DNA of 64,000 nt from Cotesia glomerata (GCF_020080835.1 NC_058162.1:7269323-7333322); one strand, 5' to 3'; counted from the stretch's first letter, positions 13,291 through 23,351 are shown. A program made the numbers and translations. Notes: generated by a model not told the origin, from the sequence alone.

Positions 13291-16200
13291 CTTTTGAACC
13301 ATATACATTTTCTGAATCCGCTTGACGAGCTGAGTCGAAATATAGCAAAATTTTTCAAAAGTTCCGTCATGAGGACCAATGCAATAGTTAGATTTCTATG
13401 AAATCTACTAAAAATTGCTAGGCTTGGGTGGACACGATTTTTCTTAGATAAAATTCTAGTCAACATTAAAGCTTACAAAATAGGGCCTAGTAAATATGTA
13501 TTCGACTGTTGGACATAAATTCAAATATGAATATAAATGTATATATGAAAGATGTTTATATAATGCACACAGGAATATAAAAGTTCAATTTATGACAAAT
13601 CTTGAGGAGTGAATTTATCGACTGGAGCGGGGAGTGTGCCACTTTTCGCGTGTAAGACCTTAATAGATACTCGATAAAACTGGAGCGAACTTGATCTTTC
13701 TCGAGTATTAAGAGTACCAAGACCAAGTATAAAGGTATTATATGTGTATACATTAATAATGTTGATGTATACTATGAATACTACTAAGTATATCATATGA
13801 TTGCGTGTCGATTCCATCCCAGTCCCCATCAATTATGTACGATCGAGCGTTAATTGGCTTGAATTACAAAAATCCGGATCCCGGCGTACAAAATTGTAAC
13901 TTATATGTAATGTTGCGTATTTATTCTGAAATAAAAACAATAATGATGATGAACGAAAGGGCTGAGGCACAAACGCGAGTAGTAAGTGATGGTCGTTGGA
14001 TCCTTTAGCACTTTTGCCTCTCATTTATTTCAAAGATCGTTAATTTCTGTTGTGCTATCTGTTATAAATATGTATTTATATTTATGTGTATGATAAGTGT
14101 GTGCATGGGCATGGTAGTGTATATTTATTGTATGAATGTGGGTAATAATATGTATAAGTACCTGATGCGTTTCATTACTGACGAAATAAGAGCATTCATG
14201 ATAAAATGATACACGATTATAGTACAGGTTTACTCCATTTGCCATTTATTCATTTTTTTATTTCTTGTTACACTCTCAGTGTATGTTATGATCTTGAAAT
14301 ATTATTCCTATTTGTGTTATTTATTAGATTATGACAAGATAATTGATACTATTAAATTATTATAATATTAACATAGTTGATAACGATTTAATATCAATTA
14401 CCCTTAATGGAAAAATTATGAGAGAAATAAACGCTTCTTTTTTATCGGGATAGTTAATTGAGACTCGTGCTAAAAATTATCGGAACTTGCAAATAGTTAT
14501 GTGTGTTATTTATTATTATTTTTTTTTTTAATTATATTTGTAATGTCAATTCATTATCTACAAAGTAATGAAATATCTGCTTGGAAGGCGCATAAAAACC
14601 ATCGCATGGATTAACGGATTTATTTAGTTATTATAATTTTACGCTAAAATAATTTTTTTTTGTTTAAGTAATCAGAGATAGAAATAAATTAGTTTAAAAC
14701 TGTAATTAAATTTTTTTTTTTAACTCAATATTTTTTTCAGATAAAGAAATTAAAAAGTTTTTTAAATTTACTTTCAATCGCATTTGAATATTTATAATAT
14801 TATTCAAAGAATTATGAAGTATTTTTAAGAATTTTGACAAAAATTTTATTCTCAAAAATTTCTGTAGAAAATGTATTAAAAAACTTGATAATAATATTAG
14901 TTACGGATCATTTTTAGTCTTACAGTCCCTTCATTTTTTGGGTATAAAAAATTGAAAAATTAAAAAAATGTTTTTAATTATTCTATTTACATTAATAAAC
15001 AACAATTTGTAAAAATAAATTTCTTAATTAAAGTACCGGCAGGTAATGAAGACTAGGTAACGATATCATCTAAATAAAAATACATAAAACTTTCGAAGTT
15101 AGTCATATGTCAAAACTCGCAAAAAGTGGCCCGCGATTCATCATTGGTGAATATTAGCGTGCGCGCACAGTGCGCTATTTAAATTTCTAGTTTGTGATAA
15201 AATGAAAAATATCCAATTTAATCAGCAAGTTTTAATGTAAATCATTATTTAAGTTCATTTTTTTTTCAAATTTAACAAAATCTTAAATAATTATTTAAGG
15301 GTGTTCCATCCCGCGTCACACATGATATTTTTCATGTAAGCTGCATTAAAAATGCTAGTTTCAATGTCTGGAGCCAGCCAGAACTAGATAGTTTCAGACG
15401 AATAGCGAAAACACACAGTAAAAAGTTTTGCGTCATTGCGTCAAAAAATTTTATGTTAAAAATTTTTGTGTTAAATATTTAACACTTTTATGTGTAAATT
15501 TAACATTTATTGTGTTAAATTAACACAGAAAAGTGTTAAATTAACACAAAAAAGTGTTGAATATTTAACATAAAATTTTTTGACGCATTGACGCAAAATT
15601 TTTTACTGTGTACCATTTTATTATAAAACTTATTAAGAAAATTAAAAACTACAATTCAAGATAGTAATGGTTTATTTTTTATTAAACATTATTCGTAAAT
15701 TAAATAGTTTTCTATTGTAATTCTTATTTATATTTAGTAACAGAATTATATTATGTCAGTACAGTTAAGAATAATAATTATAAAGGTTAGAATGACAATT
15801 ATAAAGGTATAAAATAAACAAAAGATACTTTGATAAGATTGAAAATAAAGCTGCAACTTCATTTCGTGGGCAGAAAATCATCATTTTCTGCCTGCTGGTA
15901 AGAAATGATTGATTCATGCCCGGCAACAGTCGCATTGGTCTGAAATTGTCTAGTTTCGGTTGGCTCAACAGGCATTGAAATGCAGGTTATATAAAAAATA
16001 TTTTATTTCATTTAAAAATTAATAATGGTGTGAATAAAAAGTAAAGATTATCCCCATTAAAATTCAACATTACTATGTAATATAGGGGAGAGGGGGGGGC
16101 AAAATGGGGTACCCCCAAAATTTCGTAAGAAAATTGTTTTTTTCCAAAAAGCTCTTTCAGCTTCCTAAAATATATTTTAACGACATTTCCTACAATTTAA

Positions 16201-19200
16201 AAGAAAAAAAAATTTTTTAATTAAAAAAACAAAAAAAATTTTTTTTTTCTAACTTTTCTTACAGTAATTTTTATCGTCATTGTGCATCGTAATAAATTTT
16301 TTTTCACATCTACGATTACTTTTTCTAAATTTTTAAGTTCTATCTTTACAAATGAATGATTAAAAAAAAAAAAAAAAATCGGGGAGTCATTGGTTCCATG
16401 CCAGTTTTCGAAAATCAAGTTCTAATCTGATCTTCACATTTTTAAGGTCCTAGGAACTAGTTCTTAATATTCCTACGAGGATATCTGTCGGCGTGTGTGT
16501 ATGTGAGTGTAAACCTCTAATCTGTCGAAGAAAAATCTTACACAGAAAGAAAAATTTCTTGACTGGAGAACGAAATTCTTGGCTCAAGAAAATTTTCAGG
16601 TGCCTGAAGGAAGACTGAAGTTGTGTTGCCCGAAATAAAAATTTTTCTTGAAATTCTATTCTTGGTGGAAGTAATTTTTTCTTAATTCAAATTATCATAA
16701 ATACTTGATGCAATAAATTTTTACATTTGATCAAGATTTTTAGATACTTTAGGGAAGCAGTACCACCTACTTCAGCTGAGAAAAAAATTTTCTCACCTTG
16801 AGAAATTTTTCTCTTGAATATTTGATACCCATTTTATATTATTTTAGCGTGCAATTATACATATTGAATGACAAAAAATGATTTAACATTATTTGATCTT
16901 CTCATTTGATATGTTAATCAATAAAAATATTAATGAAAATTTACTTCTATCTTTATATTTAATTTTTTGGAGCAAGAGGCTGAATTTTCTAAAAACAAGA
17001 AGATTTCCTTGACTTAAATAAATTTTCTTGGATCAAGATACATATTTCTTAAAACAAGAGAGTTAATTTTGTTGGAATAAGTGAAATTTCTTGTGTCAAA
17101 AAGAAAATTTTTTTTTCGCTTAAGAAAATAATTAGGAAGAAGAATATTTTCTTGGCTCAAGTGAACCTTTTTTTCTGTGTAAACTAACCATTCTAAAAGA
17201 ATGTCTTTTTCAAATAACTTCGAAATTGATTCTTGGATAATTTTTGATGTCATAATTTAACTATCAATGCTCAGAAAACTTTGTCAGAGGCCGCCAATTT
17301 CTTCAAAATCATTTGGTGGGCTTGTGAGATATTTAATTTAAAAAGTAAGATCTTTAGGCCTACAAGATCATTCAACTTGAAAAAATTTTCCCGAATCCCT
17401 AAACCAAGAAAGAGAGTGCAAAAAAATTACGAATGTTTTTTTTTCGTGCTATTGCTTGAAATTGCGTGAGAACTATGTCTAAAAAATTTTTCACCTGGAG
17501 ATCCAAAAATTAGAATCTTCTCAAGGGAACTCTTTTTTTTATCTTGATATTATTTTTACTCAAGCGAAACCCGTCAAAAATTACTACAAAATTAAAAAAT
17601 TTTTTTTGCTACCTCAATTTTTGTTAGGAGTATATTGCGTCAACTATAACAATGTTTCTTTTTTGGGTGATTTGTTCATTTCTCTGGGTTCTTTCGTAGA
17701 CTTATCAATAAGAAAATTTTATTTTTTTAACGACATTTCATTTTCGGATAATGAAATTTTTTTTTCACTTTTTCAGGGGGTACACCATTTTGCCCGCAAA
17801 AAAAAAAATTTTTTTTTCCACGGCAACTTGAAATTTGATTATTTTCCTTCAATTACGACTGAAAACGAGAAAAATCAGCATATTTAAGTCCTTTAAATCA
17901 TAACGGTTTCTTAAGTACCCCATTTTGCCCCCCCCCCCTCCCTTATGTATATACCATGTTCAATATATATTTACACAAAAGTGAATTATAACGTGCCGTA
18001 AATGCACTAAAAGCTTTGTCTCAAAATAGATCGAATAATGTTCCCTGATACCGAGGATTTAAATTATACCTATCAAATTGAAGCGATGGCGTAATTTCAA
18101 TGCCAGCAAGCCAGATTCTTGAATTAATCAGTGGATTTTAAGCTTGGTTCGAGTAATCTCTGAATATTACTCTCTGTTTCCATGTCAGTGTAATATTGAT
18201 TCAAATCCGTGATTATTTAATAAAATTTTAATAATTTAATCTAATTCTTAAAACATTAACCTTAATCGACCGATTTAGATTCGAAATTAAAAAATAAAAT
18301 TTAGTTAATGGTAAAAGAGAAAATAGACTCACCATTGTCCCAAGCAGCTTCAGTAGTCCGTAAAAGAGCTGCTAATCCGATATTATCCCGGGGCATAACG
18401 CGGTTCAGCATGTTGTCCGAGCCTTCGGCGTTGGCCATCGCGAGTTGATTGAATTCCACGAGGTGCTCTTTGATAAGCGTGAATCTAAAAAAAAATAACA
18501 AAATTGAAGGGTGGCATTTTTTTTTTTTTTTTTTTTTTTTAAATATAATCCATAATTTATAATAGAATAAATTTGGAGGTAGAGGGAAAGGGGTTGAAAA
18601 TATTAAGGATAATGTGGACGTCAATCTTAGTACTCAATAGCCACACTATCGAGCACATGCTTTAAAGTACCGAGAGGTTTCCACATCAACTGTAAGAGAT
18701 GAGAAGTGCAGGCGTATCACGTATCCTACTATGTGGAATACAATCTCGTTTAGTCATGTGAAGCACGTAACCGTACAAGTGCTTCTCCGTGACTACCAAG
18801 ACTTACATCCCTCTTTACCTTCCTTCCTTCCTTCCTTTCCTCTTTCTAACAAACACACCCGTTTTATTATTCTCATTCTTATTTTCATTCTTACTTTATT
18901 TCCATTTCATTTGTAAATGTAATTGAATGAGAATGAACATAACCTAGACGATAGACGATTGCTTTAAGCTAAGCGCCTATTCGTTTGGTTTATTTTGATG
19001 GCTGGGAGTCATTAAAAGCTCATTTTGCTCCATTAATTTTGGTACTCAATTCCGAGACTCATAATGCTTCATTAGTATAGAGAGTTTTTTATTGGGGAAC
19101 TATTTTTTAGTACACGGAAAGAAAATTACTTCGTTCAAGGGAAATATTATTGGAAAAATCTTACTTCTTCTTTGAAGTATTTAGATCAAATTACTTTAAA

Positions 19201-22200
19201 AAATTCACTTGGGAATTAAGAAAATAAAAAGAAAAATTGTAGATCAAAAGACTGAAAAACTTTCTGATAATAAATCAAGTTAAAAAGTAAAAAATAATTT
19301 TGAATAAGTTTAAAATAAAAATAGCGTGGTTAATAAAAATTTAATTTTATGGTAAAGAAATCTACCAATCATTAATTAATGATTATAAATATTTAACTCT
19401 CTCAATTAAACACCGAAAATTAAATTGTAGAATATATTTCTCACTTAAAAATATTAATTTATTACAGTAAATAAAAAATTTACTTGAATCAAGACGAAAA
19501 ATTCTTCAATCAAGTAAAATTTACTTAAAAGTAAATTTACTTAAATCGAGCAAAATTCCTTAGTTTAAAAATTTTTTAATCAAATCAAAAAGATGAAATT
19601 CTTCAAAATTATTTACTTGATTTGTTAATTTTTTTTTCTGTGTCGCAATGACTCTTGTCGCGAAAAATCCTAACTATAATTTAACATAGTAATGATTGAT
19701 TAATTGGATTATTTTTATCATCCCAAGGTAATTGCAAATTAATAAGTATTTATACAAAATGTATTTCATTGCATGAAATACAAGTACTTAGAATACATTT
19801 GTGTATAGATTAAGTCGATACAATATGAATGATATAATTAAAGTAAGAAATAACATAATAGATAATATGTAATTTTATAAGGTAAGATATAACTACAGAA
19901 TTTAACTAAGATTATTTTCAGAATATTCTTAGGTATTTCCTTAATTAATTAGATAAAATTCTCTAGATTATAGAACAATTTATAAGAGTACTAGGATATG
20001 GTTCAAAAATTAAGCTTAAGTAAGTAATTTAAAATTTTAGTTTTAAAGACTTCAAGGCTAGATGGATAGTTAATATTAGAGGATGGATTTAAAAATTTTG
20101 CCATAAACGTATAGCAATAATTACAAACAAATTTGTATATTATTTATTTTATTTACTAATCTTTTCGAACATCGAGAGTCATTCTCAACAAATAAGTCCT
20201 TTAAATATCTGGGCTTTCTTATTTGTACACTGATAAAAAAAATTAACTTTGACAAGAGCCAAAATCTTGAACCAAGAATACCATTTTGAAGAAAATAATC
20301 TTCTTGAGTCAAGAAATTATTCTTGATTTAATCAAATTTTTCTTGTCTCAAGAATTTATTCTCTTGACCGAAGAAAATCATTTTTTTCAAAATGGTATTC
20401 TTGGTTCAAGATTTTGACTCTTGAATCAAGTTAATTTTTTTATCAGTGTAACAATTTGTTAAAATAAGTGGCTAAAAATTTGTCTGCTCGAATGATTAAC
20501 ATTCTACTATTGGAATACAATTATTCTCATTTTTCTGTGACTATAAAAAAAAAGTATAACTCTGTAGACAATGATCTCCAAAAGAAAGTTTATGAACAAA
20601 GATCGATTTGTGAATGGAAAATTAAACATTGAAAAATAGGAAAAGTTTGTTCATCGAAAGAGCAAGATCATCCAAGTGAGGATCCCCCAAGAGTCTTTCT
20701 AGTTTGTCCTTGAGTTTTTCTTTCAGTCCCCTGCTGAAAGTTTATTGCACGAGAAAAGTATCGCCCGGAGAGAAGACGGGAATCGTCCTGGTCTTGATAA
20801 CACACACAGACACTAAAATCAACTTTATTCTCTCTGCTCACATTCATATCCCCGTCTTTCCGCTCTTTCCTTTCTTCCATTTCCTCTTTCAGCCTTGCTC
20901 ACTCTTACATACACACAAGATTCCCAAGAATATTCCGACAGAGTCTCAAGCACCTTCGAGCACTCACATTAAGCTTAACCATTGTGTACTTTATCACCTG
21001 ATGTCTAATGTCTGAATGTGTATTATACACGATTGCATTTATGTCCCCGTGTACTGGCAAACTTAACTTTATTTTAAATGCCAGGATTGAAGAGTCCAGT
21101 TTGTGATATTTTTTCGTCTTATTGCTTCGAGTTATCAGACTAGGCCCATTACCGTGATCTATAGCGCCCAGACGTACTCTGCTAATATAAAAGTTACTCT
21201 GGAAACTAACTTGTACTCCTACATTACCTCACCGCACTAATCTAACGGTCCCTCTACGACTCAGCTATTAAATACTCGCTCAAATCTCTTAAACTATCAT
21301 CGACATCCAGACTTCTCTTCGTCCGTCCTCGATTGATTAGTACCATAACTATAACCAGCCTTCTTTGCCTTCATTATTTTATTATAAACTACATTCTGTA
21401 GTCTGTAGGCGAAGTACCGGCTTGAGAAAAATGTTCGGAGAAACTTTTTAATTTTTTACTTTAAAACTTAATTAATTATTGTTATTATTACACTGGTAGA
21501 AAAATTTATTGACTGTTAATAAATTTATTGATGCATGTGGGAACAATTTATTCATTTTTTAATTATAATTATTTTTTAACGAGATTAATAAATATTTTCT
21601 TGGAAAAAAATATTTATTAGCAGTTAATAATATTTTGTGAAATTAATATCGTTGAAAATCATTTATAAACAATTAATTGCATAATTTTTTATAATAAAAA
21701 TCCGAAGTACACACTGAAAAAAAATTTATTTGATTTAAGAGAAAAATTCATGAACCAAGAGAATTATTTTGGAGATATTCGACTCCTTGACCTAAGTAAA
21801 AAAAATCTTTAAGGTAGTTGTCATGGTACAATATTGTCAAAAAATTCGAGATTATACGCGTCGCAAAAGTATATGAGCTTGTAGCTAAGTAATCCATAAT
21901 TTTTACGCAAGACTGTACCTGTAGAGACGTAACCCATAGTATTTTTGTCCGACTCCGTAGATATATACACTGAAAAAAAAATTAACTTGATTCAAGAGAA
22001 AAATTCTTGAACCAAGAATATAATTTTGAAGAGGGTTATTGTCTTGAATCAAGTAAAATTTCCTTAAATCAAGAACAATTTCCTTAAATCAAACATTTTT
22101 CTACTCAAATCAAAAATATTAAATTCTTCAAAATTATATATTTGATTTAAAAACATTTGTTTTTCTGTGTACTTTTTCATAAACTAGAAAATCGAACGCG

Positions 22201-23351
22201 CTTTGCGCGCTTCTGTCAAAATGTTTATTAGTGAAAATTTAATTAATCAATATTTTTACAAATTTTACTCATTAATATTTAACCGTTGCCATAGTAACCG
22301 TTGCTACGGTAACAGTTGCCAAAGTGGTCACCATAGCAACAAAAAGCGACAACAATGAAAACGTCACATCAACTTTTTAATAAAAGATTATTGAATTTTA
22401 ATCCGTTATTTATAAATAATTAAACGATCAAAATTTTTATTTTTTTTTAAACTCACAACAAATACATTAAAAGACTATCAGTTTTTTGAAAGTTTCTGAC
22501 AGATTTTTTTTATAACTAATAAACTAGTACAGAACTGCAGAGAGCGTATGCAATCAATGTTAAATATCCAATTTTTAATTGAATTCATCTCAGGTTATAG
22601 GTGGTCAATCAACTTCAAATTTTAAGGGTAATTTTACCATCATGTCCTTAGTAAGTATAAAAAAATTTAGAATTTTCTGACGGGATGTCTTAACCACGAC
22701 AACTATCTTAACTGATAAATCTTGAATAAATTTTGTTTGATTCAAGAAAATTAAACTATTTAAAATTTTGTTCTTAGTTCAAGAAATGTTCTCTTGAATC
22801 AAATTAATTTTTTTCTAAGCGCAAAAAAAATGTTAGAACTTACAACCATTGTTTTATTATTTATTTTATTTCTTATATTTTTTTGGAATTAATTATTGAA
22901 ATTATGGGGTTGTAAAAAGTGTAAAAGTAAAATTACGGTGCACTTTTTATTCATGAGTTTGAATAAATTATCATTAACTGTTAATAAAGCTAATTAATAA
23001 CTAATAAATATTTATATCGTGAGGTTGATGATACTTACTTAGCTGTTCTGTAAAAGATGGCGCACCCGTCGACGTACTTCCGATCGTTTTCTGCCATGGT
23101 CTTAGCCCTAGATTTCGGGGAGAAAATTCCGTCGTAGCCTTCGCGCTTCAACTCCGGGAGGAAGAAATTGTAGAATTGGTCCGTTTCGACCTCCTGGAGG
23201 CTGATGATATCCGCTGAATAGTGACGTATTTCCTCAAGGATTCCTTTCTTGCGGTACTCCCATTCAAGGGCCCAGCTGGGGCAGTAGCCGTACATCTGTC
23301 GGGTGGCGTACTTGTCGCAGAGAACGTTGTAGCACATCACTGTGAAAATGC
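53..23351 (-). CDS. twin: CCR4-NOT deadenylase catalytic subunit (CNOT6/twin), 3' portion, 5 exons
   Basis: Catalytic 3'-5' poly(A) exonuclease of the cytoplasmic CCR4-NOT complex, which shortens mRNA tails. Coding exons in transcript order are 23039-23351, 18333-18484, 520-750, 272-449 and 53-192. All have GT-AG borders and compatible phases. The translation follows the endonuclease/exonuclease/phosphatase domain without a gap: MCYNVLCDKYATRQMYGYCP, the catalytic QEVET, the VEFNQLAMAN block, AHIHWDPEY, GDFNSLPDSG, MPYTNYT, FKGIIDYIFYSK and GCPHPHIPS. The final exon, expected to start with the D-H-F motif carrying the catalytic His, is off the left edge. The 5' part (N-terminus and leucine-rich repeats) was not found. 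The first exon seen needs one base from an upstream exon. Introns are huge (17.6 kb and 4.6 kb), and one houses YIPF5. No lesions are visible. Family assignment is certain; the symbol follows Drosophila. Confidence 0.95.
272..449 (-). CDS. twin: twin exon: central nuclease domain
   Basis: 178-bp coding exon. It joins G|GA from the preceding exon (PDSG-VIEFL) and reads through the HRDFKELTYKSCLQKISGC and SFKLASAYSENIMPYTNY blocks that match CNOT6 proteins in order. The donor is GTAAGT (266-271) and the acceptor is TTGTAG (450-455). Confidence 0.94.
520..750 (-). CDS. twin: twin exon: AHIHWDP and DFNSLPDSG motifs
   Basis: 231-bp coding exon starting at GIPSDPAQIQQP. It contains TAHIHWDPEYCDVKLIQTMM and GDFNSLPDSG, whose Asp and Asn are active-site residues in CNOT6-type deadenylases. 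The acceptor (AATAG, 751-755) and donor (GTAATT) fit. It is separated from the upstream exon by the 17.6-kb intron that contains YIPF5. Confidence 0.94.
1179..1704 (+). mobile_element. Helitron-like non-autonomous element (family D)
   Basis: Starts with TCTATATTATTAAGAG directly after a host A and ends with GTTGCTAG directly before a host T. That is the 5'-TC, 3'-CTAG, A^T insertion signature of Helitrons. A short stem (GTAAC...GTTGC) sits just before CTAG. The interior holds an imperfect inverted repeat at about 1430-1600. Related sequence occurs twice, inverted, at 12412-13080. No coding capacity seen. Confidence 0.65.
2224..2229 (-). terminator. YIPF5 polyadenylation signal
   Basis: AATAAA on the minus strand, about 31 bases downstream of the YIPF5 stop codon (2261-2263). 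It is a plausible 3'-end signal, but AT-rich DNA produces the hexamer often. Confidence 0.45.
2261..4746 (-). CDS. YIPF5: YIPF5, Yip1-domain Golgi/ER membrane protein
   Basis: Multipass membrane protein of the YIP1 family, acting in ER-Golgi vesicle traffic with Rab/Ypt GTPases and YIF1-type partners. Two exons are read, 4527-4746 and 2261-2817. The donor follows the FGK codon and the acceptor is TTGAAG. The join gives 258 aa, against about 257 in vertebrate YIPF5. Residues 1-73 are a Q/N/Y/P-rich cytosolic tail (MSRYNEQDNMWAQPPQGQY...). The acidic EEDEPPLLEELGI motif follows, then the Yip1 domain with DLAGPVAFC, FGYVYG, SVASVLGYCLLP and the AYPCLLLYGVF C-terminus, with about five hydrophobic segments. 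The start is the first ATG of the open tail. The gene is nested in a twin intron on the same strand. The single intron carries a foldback element. No lesions seen. Confidence 0.95.
3421..4030. mobile_element. Foldback element inside the YIPF5 intron
   Basis: Inverted repeat with arms of about 190 bp. The left end is GGGGTATTCTAGTCTAGAAG, mirrored as CTTCTAGACTAGAATACCCC at the right. The arms continue with the same CATGAATTTCAGGTAATTTT order and end in opposing G-run (3591-3601) and C-run (3849-3859) tracts. The loop is about 240 bp and AT-rich. No ORF. Confidence 0.75.
4939..4955 (+). promoter_or_regulatory. CTCF-like AGATGGCGCC site upstream of YIPF5
   Basis: ACAGATGGCGCCACTAT lies about 200 bp upstream of the YIPF5 start. 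It contains AGATGGCGC, the core shared by insect and vertebrate CTCF motifs, and GGCGCC is a palindrome. The match is short and function is inferred only from sequence and position. Confidence 0.3.
5061..7106. repeat. 2-kb palindrome (large foldback)
   Basis: Starts TGGACATTAA and ends TTAATGTCCA. The arms (about 5061-6107 and 6333-7106) match in inverse order through long blocks: GGCCAAATTTATTGATGG, the AAATCGGCTGATTTAA-type blocks, and TGTGGTGGATTCAT near the centre. The loop is about 225 bp. The left arm is longer because of an insertion at 5231-5488. No protein is encoded. It could be a foldback transposon or the product of an inverted duplication. Confidence 0.85.
5231..5488. mobile_element. 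258-bp insertion with 13-bp target duplication
   Basis: Flanked by TAGTCAAAAGTAA at 5218-5230 and 5489-5501. The mirror arm of the palindrome (about 6940-6960) has this motif once and lacks the segment, so it shows the empty site. AATAAA occurs near the right end, but there is no poly(A). Retroposon versus other insertion is not resolved. Confidence 0.55.
7107..8688. other. AT-rich intron sequence without features
   Basis: Mostly poly-A/T-rich unique sequence within the twin intron. No ORF with recognisable content, no terminal repeats and no RNA gene seen. Confidence 0.5.
8689..8969. mobile_element. TA-flanked MITE with a triplicated 89-bp hairpin unit
   Basis: Ends are CTCTCTTAAAATAAAT and ATTTATTTTAAGAGAG between TA dinucleotides (8687-8688 and 8970-8971). 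The unit repeats at 8685, 8774 and 8863 with a period of exactly 89 bp. Each unit is a hairpin built on AGTGGAATTTCACTGATT and its complement. Confidence 0.8.
8970..11342. other. Unexplained intron sequence
   Basis: Contains a less AT-rich patch at about 9230-9720 and a TTCTTCTT-rich patch at about 9860-10010. Short ORFs there look random. No gene, RNA or element supported. Confidence 0.4.
11343..11525. mobile_element. MITE family C, copy 1
   Basis: Terminal inverted repeat CACAGTAAAAAATTTTGCGT with TA on both sides. The interior is rich in GTTAAATATTTAACA palindromes. Same family as 15413-15610. Confidence 0.75.
12191..13224. mobile_element. Nested inverted-repeat element: minisatellite arms around a mirrored Helitron-like core
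   Basis: Outer ends are CACGCAAAAAAAAATTGGGG and CCCCAATTTTTTTTG, bordered by TATA. The left arm (12210-12352) has about six 22-24-bp units of the type CTGCCACATGATTTTCATGTG, and the right arm (13140-13210) about three. The core (12412-13080) has the 5' end of the 1179-1704 Helitron-like family at both ends in opposite orientation. Confidence 0.7.
13225..13281. repeat. (TA)n microsatellite
   Basis: Uninterrupted TA run immediately right of the nested element. The element's TA-type target may have been within it. Confidence 0.9.
13290..15412. other. Unexplained intron sequence
   Basis: Less AT-rich from about 13590 to 14240. Both strands carry overlapping short ORFs with no recognisable protein. 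GCGTGCGCGCACAGTGCGC at 15159-15177 is a small GC-rich palindromic patch. Confidence 0.35.
15413..15610. mobile_element. MITE family C, copy 2
   Basis: Ends CACAGTAAAAAGTTTTGCG and CGCAAAATTTTTTACTGTG. TA follows the right end; the left flank is CA. The internal GTTAAA/TTTAAC palindromes match the 11343 copy. Confidence 0.75.
16085..17943. mobile_element. Family B transposon, copy 1 (interrupted)
   Basis: Terminal repeats are GGGGAGAGGGGGGGGCAAAA and its complement ending TTTTGCCCCC...CTCCCT, with TA on both sides. The interior matches 39039-40319 segment by segment, except for a family A element at 16541-17179. No intact transposase frame seen. Confidence 0.8.
16541..17179. mobile_element. 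MITE family A, copy inserted in family B
   Basis: Ends CACAGAAAGAAAAATTTCTT and TTTTTTTCTGTG between TA duplicates. The interior is dominated by CAAGAAAATTT-type repeats. The matching site of the second B copy (about 39790) has a single TA and no insert. Confidence 0.85.
18333..18484 (-). CDS. twin: twin exon: VEFNQLAMAN block
   Basis: 152-bp coding exon reading FTLIKEHLVEFNQLAMANAE and RVMPRDNIGLAALLRTTEAA. It completes the AA|A Lys codon of the 23039-23351 exon and passes one base (G) to the 520-750 exon. The donor is GTGAGT and the acceptor TTTTAG. A poly-pyrimidine run precedes the acceptor on the minus strand. Confidence 0.95.
19113..19642. mobile_element. MITE family A copy
   Basis: Ends CACGGAAAGAAAATTACTT and AATTTTTTTTTCTGTG, with TA on the left. 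The interior has repeated ACTTGAATCAAG-like blocks. Confidence 0.6.
20228..20448. mobile_element. MITE family A copy
   Basis: Near-palindromic, 221 bp. Starts CACTGATAAAAAAAATTAAC and ends TTAATTTTTTTATCAGTG, with TA on both sides. Confidence 0.85.
20449..21711. other. Unexplained twin intron sequence
   Basis: Less AT-rich from about 20640 to 21420, with short ORFs on both strands that match nothing I recognise. A CACTGGTAGAAAAATTTATT end at 21491 resembles one terminus of the 36085-37243 element, but no partner end was found. Confidence 0.35.
21968..22169. mobile_element. MITE family A copy, innermost of a three-level nest
   Basis: Ends CACTGAAAAAAAAATTAACT and TTTGTTTTTCTGTG with TA on both sides. 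It lies inside the TTAA-flanked element, which lies inside another A copy. Confidence 0.8.
22285..22340. promoter_or_regulatory. Cluster of three RFX X-box-like motifs
   Basis: GTTGCCATAGTAAC (22285-22298), GTTGCTACGGTAAC (22300-22313) and GTCACCATAGCAAC (22327-22340) each fit the GTNRCC-N-RGYAAC-type inverted half-site pattern bound by RFX factors. They sit inside a transposon, so any function is inferred. Confidence 0.35.
23039..23351 (-). CDS. twin: twin exon: start of nuclease domain with catalytic QEVET
   Basis: 313-bp coding exon reading IFTVMCYNVLCDKYATRQMY through FYNFFLPELKREGYDGIF to YVDGCAIFYRTAK. The Glu of QEVET is the family's metal-coordinating residue. The acceptor is TTTCCAG; the donor is GTAAGT at 23033-23038. 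The exon begins with two bases of a codon (GC), so the upstream exon must end in phase 1. This rules out direct splicing from the candidate exon at 54228-54296. Confidence 0.96.

Larger units (their letters stand above)
751..18332 (-). other. 17.6-kb twin intron hosting a nested gene and many repeats
   Basis: Lies between two twin coding exons. It contains complete YIPF5 on the same strand, the Helitron at 1179, the 2-kb palindrome at 5061 and several MITEs. No further twin exon was expected or seen, because the flanking exons are in phase. Confidence 0.85.
21813..22707. mobile_element. TTAA-flanked DNA element carrying X-box-like motifs
   Basis: Terminal repeats GGTAGTTGTCATGGT and ACCACGACAACTATC lie between TTAA duplicates (21809-21812, 22708-22711). 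TTAA targets are typical of piggyBac-type elements, but the ends are not classic piggyBac and no transposase is present. Confidence 0.6.
21712..22820. mobile_element. MITE family A copy split by a second element
   Basis: The left half (21712-21808) starts CACTGAAAAAAAATTTATTT. The right half (22712-22820) ends AAATTAATTTTTTTCT. The middle is the TTAA-flanked element 21813-22707. Confidence 0.6.

Noticed and set aside
13155..13466. Tyr-Ile repeat ORFs on both strands
   Set aside because: Translation of the (TA)n microsatellite and flanking foldback sequence.
18301..18624. Full 107-codon ORF around the twin exon as a separate gene
   Set aside because: Only 18333-18484 is conserved. The rest reads through poly-T intron sequence.
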